Assembly (NCBI GenBank): GCA_964641965.1
Contig: CAZXLD010000005.1
Coordinates: forward strand, 62,001 to 126,000
Origin: JAJDFU01 sp964641965
Lineage (GTDB): Bacteria; Bacteroidota; Bacteroidia; Chitinophagales; Saprospiraceae
Direction of reading: 5' to 3'
Length of the DNA: 64,000 nt
The notes under the pieces were generated by a model that had not been told where the DNA came from, ran no database searches, and saw only the letters and a list, made by a program, of their open reading frames with translations. The first letter of the stretch is position 1; every line of letters starts with the position of its first letter. Positions 44,156 through 52,406 of this stretch are shown piece by piece. The position numbers and the translations under genes are program-made.

Positions 44156-44371
44156 TCAGTCCCACATGAGTCGTTTACTCTGGTTGATGTACTCTTTTAC
44201 ATTAAGCCAAAAGGCCAGGAACAGGTAAACAATAACCGGTGAACCTAGGGTGCCAAAGGTTAGGTAAATAAAATACAGACGCACCCTGGAAGAGGCAATA
44301 CCCATTTTTTTTCCCATGTATTGGCATACACCGAAAGCCGATTTCTCCAACAAGGATTTAAGCGTATTCAT
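44156..44371 (-). CDS. small PspC-domain membrane protein
   Basis: A 71-aa protein that is almost entirely a PspC domain: FGVCQYMGKKMGIASSRVRL, then a long hydrophobic segment (IYLTFGTLGSPVIVYLFLAF) forming one membrane hairpin or two short helices. PspC proteins in other bacteria sense or respond to envelope stress; the stand-alone form is common in Bacteroidota. No pspA or pspB homologue is near. The start at 44371 gives a normal N-terminus. Confidence 0.82.
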   Translation of the reverse strand: MNTLKSLLEKSAFGVCQYMGKKMGIASSRVRLYFIYLTFGTLGSPVIVYLFLAFWLNVKEYINQSKRLMWD

Positions 44372-44529
44372 TTACAAAATATTAATGCAATTTTTTCGAA
44401 CAGCGATTTCCAGAAAAGGTTTTACAGTTTAAAAGATACCAATTAATCCCAACCGGGAAAAGGGCTTTTGAGTGCCTGAATGCTCCATCAATTTCTTTTT
44501 TGGCATTATTGGTGGCCTGCAAACGCCTG

Positions 44530-45648
44530 TTAAGCCGATTGCTGAAGTCGTTTGACCATTAGGGAGGCTGCCTGATGGGAAGCCCCTTGATCTCCCAATC
44601 GGATTCTAAGCTCTTGGTATGCTTTTTTCATTTGTTGTTGTACGGGTTCGGTCAACAGCATTTCCAGTTGGGTTCTCAGGTTTTCTGCGGTCAGGTCGTG
44701 CTGGATCAGTTCTTTCACCAATTCACGTTCCGCAATCAGGTTAACCAACGATATGTACGGTACATCGACCAACCGTTTGGCAATCCAGTAGGAGAGGGTA
44801 TTGCCCCGGTAGCATACAATCTCCGGAACTCCGAATAGGGCAGTTTCGAGGGTGGCGGTCCCGGAGGTGACCAGGGCTGCTCGGGCATGCGAGAGCAGCG
44901 CATAGGTTTCGTTTCGGACCAATTTTACCTGTTGGTTATGGTCATGAATTAAGTTGTGATAAAAATCTACTGGAATGGAAGGTGCCCCGCCTATGACAAA
45001 TTGGTATTCTGGAAAATGTGTTACCACTTCAAGCATCACGCCCAACATGCGTTTGATTTCCTGTTTTCTACTTCCCGGTAGCAGGCCAATCATCGGTCGG
45101 CTGTCCAGTTTATTCCTGGTGAGAAAATCAGGACTGGGTTTATAATCCGGGATCACATCTAATAAGGGATGTCCTACAAAATCGACTTCTACCCCATGTT
45201 TTTGGTAAAAGGATTCTTCGAAGGGCAGAATGACATACATCCGCTCTACATAATCACGGATTTGCTTTACCCGGCTGGTATGCCATGCCCATACTTGAGG
45301 GCTGATATAATAAAAGGTGCGCACCTTTTGCTGGTGGGCCCATTTTGCGATCCGCAAATTAAAGCCTGGATAATCAATAAGGATTAACACATCGGGTTCC
45401 CACTCGATTATATCTTTTTTGCAAAAAGCCAGGTTACCGAGAATGGTACGCAGATTGGCGGCTACCTCCATAAAACCCATAAAGGCCAGGTCCCGGTAAT
45501 GCTTGACCAACTGAGCACCGGCTTTTTCCATAAGGTCACCTCCCCAAGCTCTGAATTCGGCCGACTTATCCTCCTGTTGGATGGCTTTGATCAGGTTTGA
45601 TCCGTGCAAGTCTCCGGAGGCTTCTCCTGCAATTAGATAATACTTCAT
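44530..45648 (-). CDS. lpxB: lipid-A-disaccharide synthase
   Basis: Predicted LpxB, which joins UDP-diacylglucosamine and lipid X to form the lipid A disaccharide at the inner membrane's cytosolic face. The protein is 372 aa. The N-terminal motif LIAGEASGDLHGSNLIKAI is diagnostic, followed by FMGFMEVAANLRTI, DYPGFNLRIAKWAHQ and YYISPQVWAWHTSRVKQIR. The C-terminal GT-B half has LLPGSRKQEIKRML and TSGTATLETALFGVPEIVCY. Intact. The surE gene in the same direction lies upstream beyond the 46-kb repeat and a small membrane-protein gene. Confidence 0.96.
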   Translation of the reverse strand: MKYYLIAGEASGDLHGSNLIKAIQQEDKSAEFRAWGGDLMEKAGAQLVKHYRDLAFMGFMEVAANLRTILGNLAFCKKDIIEWEPDVLILIDYPGFNLRIAKWAHQQKVRTFYYISPQVWAWHTSRVKQIRDYVERMYVILPFEESFYQKHGVEVDFVGHPLLDVIPDYKPSPDFLTRNKLDSRPMIGLLPGSRKQEIKRMLGVMLEVVTHFPEYQFVIGGAPSIPVDFYHNLIHDHNQQVKLVRNETYALLSHARAALVTSGTATLETALFGVPEIVCYRGNTLSYWIAKRLVDVPYISLVNLIAERELVKELIQHDLTAENLRTQLEMLLTEPVQQQMKKAYQELRIRLGDQGASHQAASLMVKRLQQSA

Positions 45649-45721
45649 GAAGGTGTGGCATTAAACCAACTAAAAAGTAAAGATCGGAGAGAATTAGCAG
45701 TCTAGGAAATGAATTTTGGGT

Positions 45722-46060
45722 AGAGTCCTCGCTAGCTGCGCGATCCTGGCGCCCAAGAGCGCGATACTTACGGCTAAAGGCGTGATCTTTGTAGCTGTAT
45801 ACTGGATGCTCGATCCTCGATGGACGGCGCACGGTGGACGGTACACAGTAAACGGTACCCGGTGGACGGACAACCTATATCAGGGACGTGCACCATCTGC
45901 CATTCGCCACTCGCCACTCCGTATTCCATACTCAGCACCCCGCACTCGAAATTCCACATTTGCAATTTTTCACTCCGCACCCCGCACTCGAAATTCGCCA
46001 CTTGTCATTCGACACTCGCCACTCGCCATTCCACATTATGTCCTTGCCATTCGTAATTTG
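45722..46060 (+). repeat. intergenic repeat element, left copy (inverted relative to 63.4 kb)
   Basis: This region closely matches the reverse complement of 63421-63715. Shared blocks include GCGCCCAAG-GCGCGATACTTACG, GATGCTCGATCCTCGATGGA, a duplicated GGTGGACGG motif, and the core at 45871-45892. After the core come degenerate heptamers of the form CATTCGC/CACTCGC. This copy carries a 14-bp extra unit in the GGTGGACGG part and repeats a 19-bp unit (45936-45954 and 45978-45996). Frames across it translate to His/Leu/Pro-rich strings that are not credible proteins. Confidence 0.85.
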
Positions 46061-46075
46061 CCATTTTGCATCCGG

Positions 46076-46369
46076 TCACAATAGATACCGTCCATACAGG
46101 AAGAACCAGATCACAATAAATACGCCGGTGATCAATACCACACCGCGGCCCGCCTCCGGCCATCGCCGGATCTGAAAAACTTGAATGGCGATTAGGTTGA
46201 AACAGACGCTGACGAGGAATAGCGTCCGTTCCCGAAATTGGTCACTGATCGGAATGCCGTTGCTCAAAAAGTCCAGGCCTTGCAGGATTCCAAAAAATAT
46301 AAAATAGCCCAAAGCTGGCAATACCAGTCCGGCCAGTAGGCCCAGCCATAAGGAATCTTTTTTCATCAT
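46076..46369 (-). CDS. small three-helix membrane protein
   Basis: Hypothetical protein of about 97 aa from ATG 46369; an in-frame TTG at 46375 is less likely. Three predicted membrane helices: LLAGLVLPALGYFIFFGILQ, FLVSVCFNLIAIQVFQI and GVVLITGVFIVIWFFLY. No family recognised. It starts 7 bp after the surE stop on the same strand and is almost certainly in the surE operon. Just downstream begins the 46-kb intergenic repeat. Confidence 0.7.
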   Translation of the reverse strand: MMKKDSLWLGLLAGLVLPALGYFIFFGILQGLDFLSNGIPISDQFRERTLFLVSVCFNLIAIQVFQIRRWPEAGRGVVLITGVFIVIWFFLYGRYLL

Positions 46370-46376
46370 CAGCAAA

Positions 46377-47168
46377 CTATTTTGCTTCCAAGGTGAATAG
46401 GGACTCCATCCCTTCCTTTAAAGGCCCTAACGATCGATAATCCGTAAGGTCGTGCATCGATGGTACTACGGAGATATACCCTTCTTGCAATGCCCAGATA
46501 TCGGTATCTTCTTTATGGTCATTCAGGACAAAACGCCCGGTAAGCCAATAGTAAGGTTGGCCGCGCGGGTCTTTGGATTCCAGAAATTCCTCTACCCAGC
46601 GGGCATCAGCTTGCCTGCATACCCGAACCCCCTTGATTGTGCCTTCCTTGGGGTTGGGAATGTTCACATTGAGTAAGCTGCCTTCAGCCATGCCATGCTC
46701 GAGCACATACTGAATGATTTGGCGAATAAAAGGCTTGCCGGGTTCAAATTCGGCATCGAACGAATAATCCAGCAGGCTAAACCCGATGGACGGAATACCT
46801 TCGAGCGAGGCTTCCATCGCCGCTGAAAGGGTACCGGAGTAAATAATGTTGATGCTTGCATTAGAACCGTGATTAATACCTGACACACATAGATTAATCT
46901 CCCGGTCCTTGAAAACTACATTTTTGGCCAACTTTACGCAATCAACCGGTGTGCCGGAGCATTCGTAAGCCTCAATGCCTTCGAATACCTGCACCTTATG
47001 CAGGCGAAGCGGTTGAGATATGGTGATTGCGTGCCCCATTCCTGACTGTGGGGAGTCGGGAGCTACCACAACAACCTCACCAAGGGTTTTTGCGACATCG
47101 ACCAGGGCTTTTATTCCCGGCGCATTAATTCCATCATCATTCGTGACGAGAATAAGCGGTTTTGGCAT
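46377..47168 (-). CDS. surE: 5'/3'-nucleotidase SurE
   Basis: Predicted SurE nucleotidase, 263 aa, a metal-dependent phosphatase for nucleoside monophosphates linked to stationary-phase survival. The metal-binding N-terminus LILVTNDDGINAPGIKAL (Asp pair, NDD) is present, followed by VVVAPDSPQSGMGHAITI, SGTPVDCVKLA and LCVSGINHGSNASINIIYSG. All are standard SurE motifs. Length is normal. The first gene of a two-gene operon with the small membrane protein. Divergent from hemH, with 198 bp between. Confidence 0.95.
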   Translation of the reverse strand: MPKPLILVTNDDGINAPGIKALVDVAKTLGEVVVVAPDSPQSGMGHAITISQPLRLHKVQVFEGIEAYECSGTPVDCVKLAKNVVFKDREINLCVSGINHGSNASINIIYSGTLSAAMEASLEGIPSIGFSLLDYSFDAEFEPGKPFIRQIIQYVLEHGMAEGSLLNVNIPNPKEGTIKGVRVCRQADARWVEEFLESKDPRGQPYYWLTGRFVLNDHKEDTDIWALQEGYISVVPSMHDLTDYRSLGPLKEGMESLFTLEAK

Positions 47169-47366
47169 AAGCTTGGGTTATGAAACGAAAAACAAGCTGG
47201 TTATTATCTTTCGTTCCCAAAAATATCAACACTTACCGGTTTACAGGTACCTATGATCGAAAGTTGATCTATAAGGACTTCTCGCGCTATTCGAGTTGGT
47301 GGGAAATGACGGTAGTCTGACCTGGAAAACAAGTACCTGGTATCAGATGTTCTTAGGTTCAGGTTT

Positions 47367-48410
47367 ATGAAAAATGATGACATGGCCAGCAGTTTTCCGA
47401 AAGGGGTCCTCCTAGTAAATCTTGGAACACCTGATTCGCCCAAACGGGGGGATGTGTATCGGTATTTAAAAGAATTTCTGTTAGACCCCAGAGTAATTGA
47501 TTACCCTTGGTTACCACGAAACCTACTAGTCCGTGGGATAATCGCCCCTTTTCGCTCCGGCAGCTCTTCCAAGTTGTACAAAAAGCTTTGGACAGAGGAG
47601 GGGTCACCGCTCAAGGTGTATGGAGAACGAGTAGCTGCCGGTGTGCAGCAACTATTAGGCGAAGACTATGTGGTAGAATTGGCCATGCGATACCAAAATC
47701 CTTCGATCGGTTATGCATTGGATCGCCTAATGGAAAAATCAGTGCGGGAGATCATTGTCTTTCCATTATTTCCGCAATACGCTTCTGCGACAACCGGTTC
47801 GATACACGACGAGGTCATGCGCTTGTTGCGCAAAAAGGAAACGATTCCCTCTGTAAAACTGGTTAACTCTTATTTCGATCACGGACCCATGATCGACATC
47901 TTTGTAGAAAATGCTCGCCAATTTGATTTGGACGCTTATGACCATATTCTATTTAGCTACCATGGTTTGCCGGCCAGGCAATTGCGGAAAGGAGACCCTA
48001 CAGGTGTGCATTGTTTGAAAAAGGAGCAATGTTGTAGTTCCATATGCGCGGCCAATCAATTTTGTTATTCTGCCCAATGCCATGGGACTACTCGTGCAAT
48101 TGCAACAAAACTCCAATTGGACCCAAGTCGATATACTACGACCTTCCAGAGTCGGCTGGGGCCGGAGGAGTGGGCAAAGCCTTACACGAGCAAAACCATT
48201 GAGGAGCAGGCTGAAAAAGGAGCAAAACGCTTGTTGGTCTTTTCTCCGGCTTTTGTGGCAGACTGCCTGGAAACCCTGATCGAGATTAGTTTTGAGTATC
48301 AGGAAGAATTTGAAGAAATGGGTGGAGAAAAGGTAGATCTGGTTCCCAGCCTGAATGATAATCCAAAGTGGGTAAAAACTGTAGCTGAGTTGGTTCGTGT
48401 TCAAAGCTAA
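47367..48410 (+). CDS. hemH: ferrochelatase
   Basis: Predicted ferrochelatase (iron insertion into a porphyrin at the end of heme synthesis), 347 aa. Motifs: GVLLVNLGTPDSPKRGDVYR at residues 9-28, FPLFPQYASATTGSIHDEVM near 135, FSYHGLPARQLRKGD with the active-site His near 195, and AFVADCLETLIEISFEYQEE near 290 with the conserved Glu. Four Cys (CLKKEQCCSSIC) near 215 are present; some HemH proteins bind an Fe-S cluster, but the ligand arrangement here is not proven. No other hem genes are adjacent. Confidence 0.95.
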   Translation: MKNDDMASSFPKGVLLVNLGTPDSPKRGDVYRYLKEFLLDPRVIDYPWLPRNLLVRGIIAPFRSGSSSKLYKKLWTEEGSPLKVYGERVAAGVQQLLGEDYVVELAMRYQNPSIGYALDRLMEKSVREIIVFPLFPQYASATTGSIHDEVMRLLRKKETIPSVKLVNSYFDHGPMIDIFVENARQFDLDAYDHILFSYHGLPARQLRKGDPTGVHCLKKEQCCSSICAANQFCYSAQCHGTTRAIATKLQLDPSRYTTTFQSRLGPEEWAKPYTSKTIEEQAEKGAKRLLVFSPAFVADCLETLIEISFEYQEEFEEMGGEKVDLVPSLNDNPKWVKTVAELVRVQS

Positions 48411-48514
48411 TTTTATGCCCCGGCGATTCATTCAATGAGAATCCAGTGTATACCTTGATCGCCTGCACGGAAAGTGTTTACTTCGCAAGGTAAAGTACCC
48501 AAAAAAAGCAGCTT

Positions 48515-49531
48515 TTGGATTTCGAAGCCTTGTTATCGGAGATCAAGCAACAAAACTTTAAGGCGGTCTATTTTCTGCATGGTGATGAAGCCTACTTCAT
48601 TGATACCCTGGCCAAACACATTGAAAATGCCACCCTCCCGGAGGAGCAAAAAGCCTTCAACCAAACCATCTTCTATGGGAAGGACACAGATGTCCAACAG
48701 GTAGTAGATACAGCGCGCCGGTTGCCCATGATGGCAGAACACCAATTGATATTGCTTCGGGAAGCCCAAGAGATGCGTGGCTTACAGGAATTGGCAGGCT
48801 ATGTAAGTAAACCTGTTCCGAGCACCATACTGGTTATTTCGCATAAGCATAAAAAACTGAACGGCAATTCAAGCTTGGCCAAAGCATTAAAAGGAAATAA
48901 GGAGCAGGCTGTTCTCTTTGAAGCCAAGAAGCTTTACGATAACAAGGTTCCCGGGTGGGTATCCAATTATTTAAAAGCTCAAAAGCTGGAAATTTCTCCG
49001 GATGCTGCAGCCTTAGTAGGCGAATATCTGGGGTCCGATTTAAGTAAGGTGGCCAATGAATTGGATAAACTAGCCTTAAATCTGAAGGGGCAGCAAAAAA
49101 TTACCGCGCAGGAGGTTGAAGCCCATATTGGAATTAGCAAGGATTACAATGTGTTTGAACTGCAGAAAGCATTGGGGCAGCGGGATATTGCCAAATCCAG
49201 CCGGATCATTCAGTTCTTTGCTTCCAATCCAAAGAAGAATCCCCTCCAAGCTGTGGTTGCGAGCTTGTATAATTATTTTAGTAAACTCCTCGTGCTACAC
49301 GACCTTAAATCTTTGCCGGACAAAGATTTAGCCTCTAAATTAAGAGTCAATCCTTATTTCTTGAGGGAGTACCGGGTCGCGGGAAAGCAATTTAATCGTC
49401 TGCAAGTAGAAAAGGCCTTGTTATTGTTGGCTGAATACGATCTGAAAAGTAAAGGTGTCGGCTATGATGGATCGGGTAAATCAGGAGGCGAATTACTCAA
49501 GGAAATGATTTGGCGCATTTTGAATGGATAA
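48515..49531 (+). CDS. holA: DNA polymerase III delta subunit
   Basis: Predicted clamp-loader delta subunit, 338 aa. The N-terminus KAVYFLHGDEAYFIDTLAKHI matches HolA, followed by QLILLREAQEM, the segment GNSSLAKALKGNKEQAVLFE and EYLGSDLSKVANELDKLAL. It ends with the collar-domain region KGVGYDGSGKSGGELLKEMI. The start is TTG at 48515: an in-frame TAA lies at 48491-48493 with no ATG between, and MDFEALLSEIKQQNF fits the family N-terminus, so TTG is well supported. Delta opens the beta clamp during loading. Confidence 0.9.
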   Translation: MDFEALLSEIKQQNFKAVYFLHGDEAYFIDTLAKHIENATLPEEQKAFNQTIFYGKDTDVQQVVDTARRLPMMAEHQLILLREAQEMRGLQELAGYVSKPVPSTILVISHKHKKLNGNSSLAKALKGNKEQAVLFEAKKLYDNKVPGWVSNYLKAQKLEISPDAAALVGEYLGSDLSKVANELDKLALNLKGQQKITAQEVEAHIGISKDYNVFELQKALGQRDIAKSSRIIQFFASNPKKNPLQAVVASLYNYFSKLLVLHDLKSLPDKDLASKLRVNPYFLREYRVAGKQFNRLQVEKALLLLAEYDLKSKGVGYDGSGKSGGELLKEMIWRILNG

Positions 49532-49648
49532 GCAGATTTTAGGTATGTGGTAGCTGGTAATTGGTAAAACCGCCTACCACACCATGTCAACTGTTTTATC
49601 TGTATCTTACTGGTTAGGCTTTTCAAAAGGGAAGAGCCTGGAGGTGGC

Positions 49649-50041
49649 ATGCAACGAATTGAATCACTTTTTTTCGCGCCTAGTGAGCGCCATGGGAGAG
49701 GGATATTTACGGCTACGGCCATCCCAAAAGGATCTCTGATTGAAATCTGTCCGGTGGTGGTTTTACCACCTGAAGAATTGGCGCTATTCCAGCATTCGAA
49801 GTTATACGAGCACTTTTTTTTGTGGGGAGAAGAACAGGATCGACCAGCCTTGGGGTTGGGTTTTGCTTCCCTGTATAACCATTCCGAGCGGCCAAATACA
49901 GAATTCCTGTTTTCTTATTTGGATCAAACAATCGAATATTATGCCCTGCGACCTATCCAGGCCGGAGAAGAAATAACTGTAGATTATCATGCAGGGAAGG
50001 ATGGACCGGTTTGGTTTCGGGTTAGAAAAGGAAGCACCTGA
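49649..50041 (+). CDS. SET-domain protein (lysine-methyltransferase type)
   Basis: A 130-aa protein that is little more than a SET domain: HGRGIFTATAIPKGSLIEIC, then ASLYNHSERPNTEF (the NHS motif) and the pseudoknot tail RPIQAGEEITVDYHAG. It has no pre- or post-SET zinc domain. SET methyltransferases modify lysines in histones or other proteins in eukaryotes; small bacterial forms like this occur in Bacteroidota with unknown substrates, possibly ribosomal or DNA-binding proteins. It sits between holA and the trp leader with no operon partner. Substrate unknown. Confidence 0.85.
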   Translation: MQRIESLFFAPSERHGRGIFTATAIPKGSLIEICPVVVLPPEELALFQHSKLYEHFFLWGEEQDRPALGLGFASLYNHSERPNTEFLFSYLDQTIEYYALRPIQAGEEITVDYHAGKDGPVWFRVRKGST

Positions 50042-50173
50042 AGGGTAGCGGGGGAACTGTCTGCCTACTGTCAATGCATTTAAACAAACCAGAAAAAGGT
50101 GGGTTAAGGGTTTGAAATCCTCCTAAACATCCTTTTATTTACCCTTGAAATAGAAAAAATGATTCAAACAACA

Positions 50174-50218
50174 ATGAATTGGTGGTGGGTATTAGCAATT
50201 GACCGTAGGGTGAATTGA
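50174..50218 (+). CDS. trpL: trp operon leader peptide (trpL)
   Basis: ATG at 50174 opens a 14-residue frame, MNWWWVLAIDRRVN, ending in TGA at 50216-50218. Three consecutive Trp codons (50180-50188) in so short a peptide, directly before a terminator hairpin and trpE, fit classical leader-peptide attenuation: stalling at the TGG codons under Trp shortage should favour readthrough. A weak promoter (TTTG 50111-50114, TA at 50136) lies upstream. Too short for ordinary gene finders. CTTGCC at 50219-50224 can pair with GGCAAG (50265-50270) in the terminator's 3' arm. Confidence 0.88.
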   Translation: MNWWWVLAIDRRVN

Positions 50219-50243
50219 CTTGCCTGCCTAGTTTTCTGTTTCC

Positions 50244-50287
50244 AAGCGGCTTGTCGGATCACCCGGCAAGCCGCTTGTTCTTTTTCT
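50244..50287 (+). terminator. trp attenuator terminator
   Basis: Arms AAGCGGCTTGTCGG (50244-50257) and CCGGCAAGCCGCTT (50263-50276) form a 14-bp stem with one G-T pair and a 5-nt loop, followed by GTTCTTTTTCT. It ends 12 bp before the trpE ATG and begins 25 nt after the leader stop. It is the terminator half of the predicted attenuator. Confidence 0.88.
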
Positions 50288-50298
50288 AAGTTAAATTG

Positions 50299-51753
50299 AT
50301 GCAAATGCCTTTGGCACCTATAGCTGCAATTCCCGATTTTCTACGACCTGCTTCGCAACGAATACGAGTGGTTGCCCGGCACTTCCTTAGTGATCTCCAT
50401 ACTCCCGTGACTCTTTACCTACAGTTGCGAGATCATTTTACTGAACCTGTTCTCCTGGAGAGTAATGAGGTGGCTAAACGAGAAAATAGCCGCTCTTTTA
50501 TTGGCTTGGAAGCTATTGGTCATATCCTGGTCCATGATGGCAGTATTCGATTGAAGGTTCCAGGCCAACCCGAGCACCCTATTGCATTGGAGGACTATCA
50601 GCAGGTACCGGATCTGATCCAGATTTATCTTGATGCCTTTTCATTTGATATGGAATCCCAGAAAGTCGATTTCAATGGCCTGATTGGCCATGTGGGCTTT
50701 GATGGGGTACAATACTTTGAGTCCATTCGATTTGACCGGGAAAAGCGAAAAATAGACTTGCCGGATATTCGATTCAGCTTGTATCGGTTTATCATTGAAG
50801 TCGATCATTACCACAATCGATTATCTGTATTGGAAAATATTCCTCAGGGTCAGGAAACACAGTTTGAACGACTGGAGCGGCTATTGTTCAACCGAAAATT
50901 GACAACCCACTTTTTTCGGGTAACCGGAAAGGAGGGAAGCAATCTTACGGACGAAGCCTTCATGGATTTGGTGCGCGTGGGAAAGGAGCACTGTCAGAAA
51001 GGGGATGTTTTCCAAATCGTATTTTCAAGGCAATTTTCCCAACCGTTTGCCGGGGATGAATTTCAGGTTTATCGGGTGTTGCGTTCCATCAATCCATCAC
51101 CCTACCTATTTTTCTTCGATTACGGAGATTACAAGATCATGGGATCCTCCCCTGAGGCGCAAATGCAGGTGAAAAATGGGATTGCTTCCATTAATCCAAT
51201 AGCGGGAACCTACAGACGAACAGGCGATCTGGAAGAAGATGCCCGCAAAGCCCAAGAGCTTGCAGAGGACCCCAAAGAAAATGCAGAGCACGTAATGTTG
51301 GTGGATTTAGCTCGGAATGACCTGAGCCGGCATGCAGAAGGGGTCCGGGTTCGGGAATTCAAAAATATTCAATACTACAGCCACGTCATTCACTTAGTAA
51401 GTACTGTGGAGGGCCGATTGGGAAAGGGGGTCGGACCCGTGCAAGTGTTTGCTGATACCTTCCCGGCAGGTACATTATCCGGAGCTCCGAAATACCGGGC
51501 ACTGGAGCTGATCGACCAGTACGAAAATCAGAATCGGTCTTTCTACGGTGGATCTATCGGTTTTTTAGATTTCAATGGAAATATTAATCAAGCCATCGTT
51601 ATTCGTTCTTTTTTAAGTATGAATCAAACGCTTTACAGCCAGGCGGGAGCAGGGATAGTGGTAGATAGCGTACCTGAAAAAGAATTGCAGGAAGTCAATC
51701 ACAAACTAGGGGCCCTAAAAAAGGCTCTCCAAGAAGCTGAGCAACTCAAATGA
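50299..51753 (+). CDS. trpE: anthranilate synthase component I
   Basis: Predicted TrpE, 484 aa from ATG 50299 (the TTG at 50296 is not needed). It makes anthranilate from chorismate with ammonia supplied by TrpG. The Trp feedback motif LLESNEVAKRENSRS (LLES plus Ser) is near residue 50. The chorismate-binding domain has IMGSSPEAQMQV, INPIAGTYRRTGDLEEDARK, ENAEHVMLVDLARNDL and GTLSGAPKYRALELI. It probably has both attenuation and feedback control. The trpG start overlaps its stop by 4 bp (ATGA). Confidence 0.97.
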   Translation: MQMPLAPIAAIPDFLRPASQRIRVVARHFLSDLHTPVTLYLQLRDHFTEPVLLESNEVAKRENSRSFIGLEAIGHILVHDGSIRLKVPGQPEHPIALEDYQQVPDLIQIYLDAFSFDMESQKVDFNGLIGHVGFDGVQYFESIRFDREKRKIDLPDIRFSLYRFIIEVDHYHNRLSVLENIPQGQETQFERLERLLFNRKLTTHFFRVTGKEGSNLTDEAFMDLVRVGKEHCQKGDVFQIVFSRQFSQPFAGDEFQVYRVLRSINPSPYLFFFDYGDYKIMGSSPEAQMQVKNGIASINPIAGTYRRTGDLEEDARKAQELAEDPKENAEHVMLVDLARNDLSRHAEGVRVREFKNIQYYSHVIHLVSTVEGRLGKGVGPVQVFADTFPAGTLSGAPKYRALELIDQYENQNRSFYGGSIGFLDFNGNINQAIVIRSFLSMNQTLYSQAGAGIVVDSVPEKELQEVNHKLGALKKALQEAEQLK

Positions 51754-52406
51754 CTACATTAAATCAGTCCATAGATTCCAGGAGACTTTTGGTTTTAGAC
51801 AATTACGATTCCTTCACCTATAATCTGGTCCAGTATTTGGAGTATTTGATGGGTCGGGCTCCTGAGGTTATTCGAAATGATGCTATGGAGCTGGAAGAAG
51901 TAGATCGCTTTGATGCCATAGTGCTCTCTCCGGGACCTGGACTTCCCTCCAAAGCGGGCATCATGCCGGAGTTGATCCAAAGGTATGCCCCTAGCAAAGC
52001 TATTCTGGGGGTTTGTTTGGGCCACCAGGCAATTGGGGAGGCTTTTGGAGGTAGCTTGCAGAATCTGGACCGGGTCTTCCATGGAGTTGAAACTTCAATT
52101 GAGGTGACTGATCCCGGGGAAGATCTGTTCCAGGGTATTCCTGCCAACTTCTCAGCTGGCAGGTACCATTCCTGGGTAGTAGCCCCTCACGGAATTCCGG
52201 CAGCATTTCAGGTGACGGCCATAGATGCAAATAATCAAATTATGGCTATGCGCCACCGCCAGTATAATTTGCGGGGTGTGCAGTTTCATCCTGAATCGGT
52301 GATGACCCCAGATGGTATTCAAATGCTGGCCAACTGGCTTCAGCTGTCTGTTGGGCTGGCTGTACGAAGTGAATTCGAAAATCCGACGACCTTACTGCAA
52401 TCATGA
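51750..52406 (+). CDS. trpG: anthranilate synthase component II (glutamine amidotransferase)
   Basis: Predicted TrpG, 218 aa, class I glutamine amidotransferase giving ammonia to TrpE. LDNYDSFTYNLVQYLEYL is near residue 16, the nucleophile Cys in LGVCLGHQAIGEAFGG near 90, and the His-Glu pair in GVQFHPESVMTPDG near 185. PabA-like dual use for folate synthesis is possible in organisms with a single copy. It is translationally coupled to both neighbours by ATGA overlaps. Length is slightly above that of the bare domain because of a 15-residue C-terminal tail. Confidence 0.96.
   Translation: MTTLNQSIDSRRLLVLDNYDSFTYNLVQYLEYLMGRAPEVIRNDAMELEEVDRFDAIVLSPGPGLPSKAGIMPELIQRYAPSKAILGVCLGHQAIGEAFGGSLQNLDRVFHGVETSIEVTDPGEDLFQGIPANFSAGRYHSWVVAPHGIPAAFQVTAIDANNQIMAMRHRQYNLRGVQFHPESVMTPDGIQMLANWLQLSVGLAVRSEFENPTTLLQS

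Noticed and set aside
45936..45996. possible CRISPR-like array in the 46-kb repeat
   Set aside because: Only two copies of a 19-bp unit with one short spacer, degenerate heptamers around, and no cas genes anywhere in the window.
45716..46175. several His/Pro/Leu-rich frames such as HLPFATRHSVF
   Set aside because: They are read from the heptamer part of the intergenic repeat, occur in several frames at once and mirror those at 63.4 kb; no real protein has this pattern.
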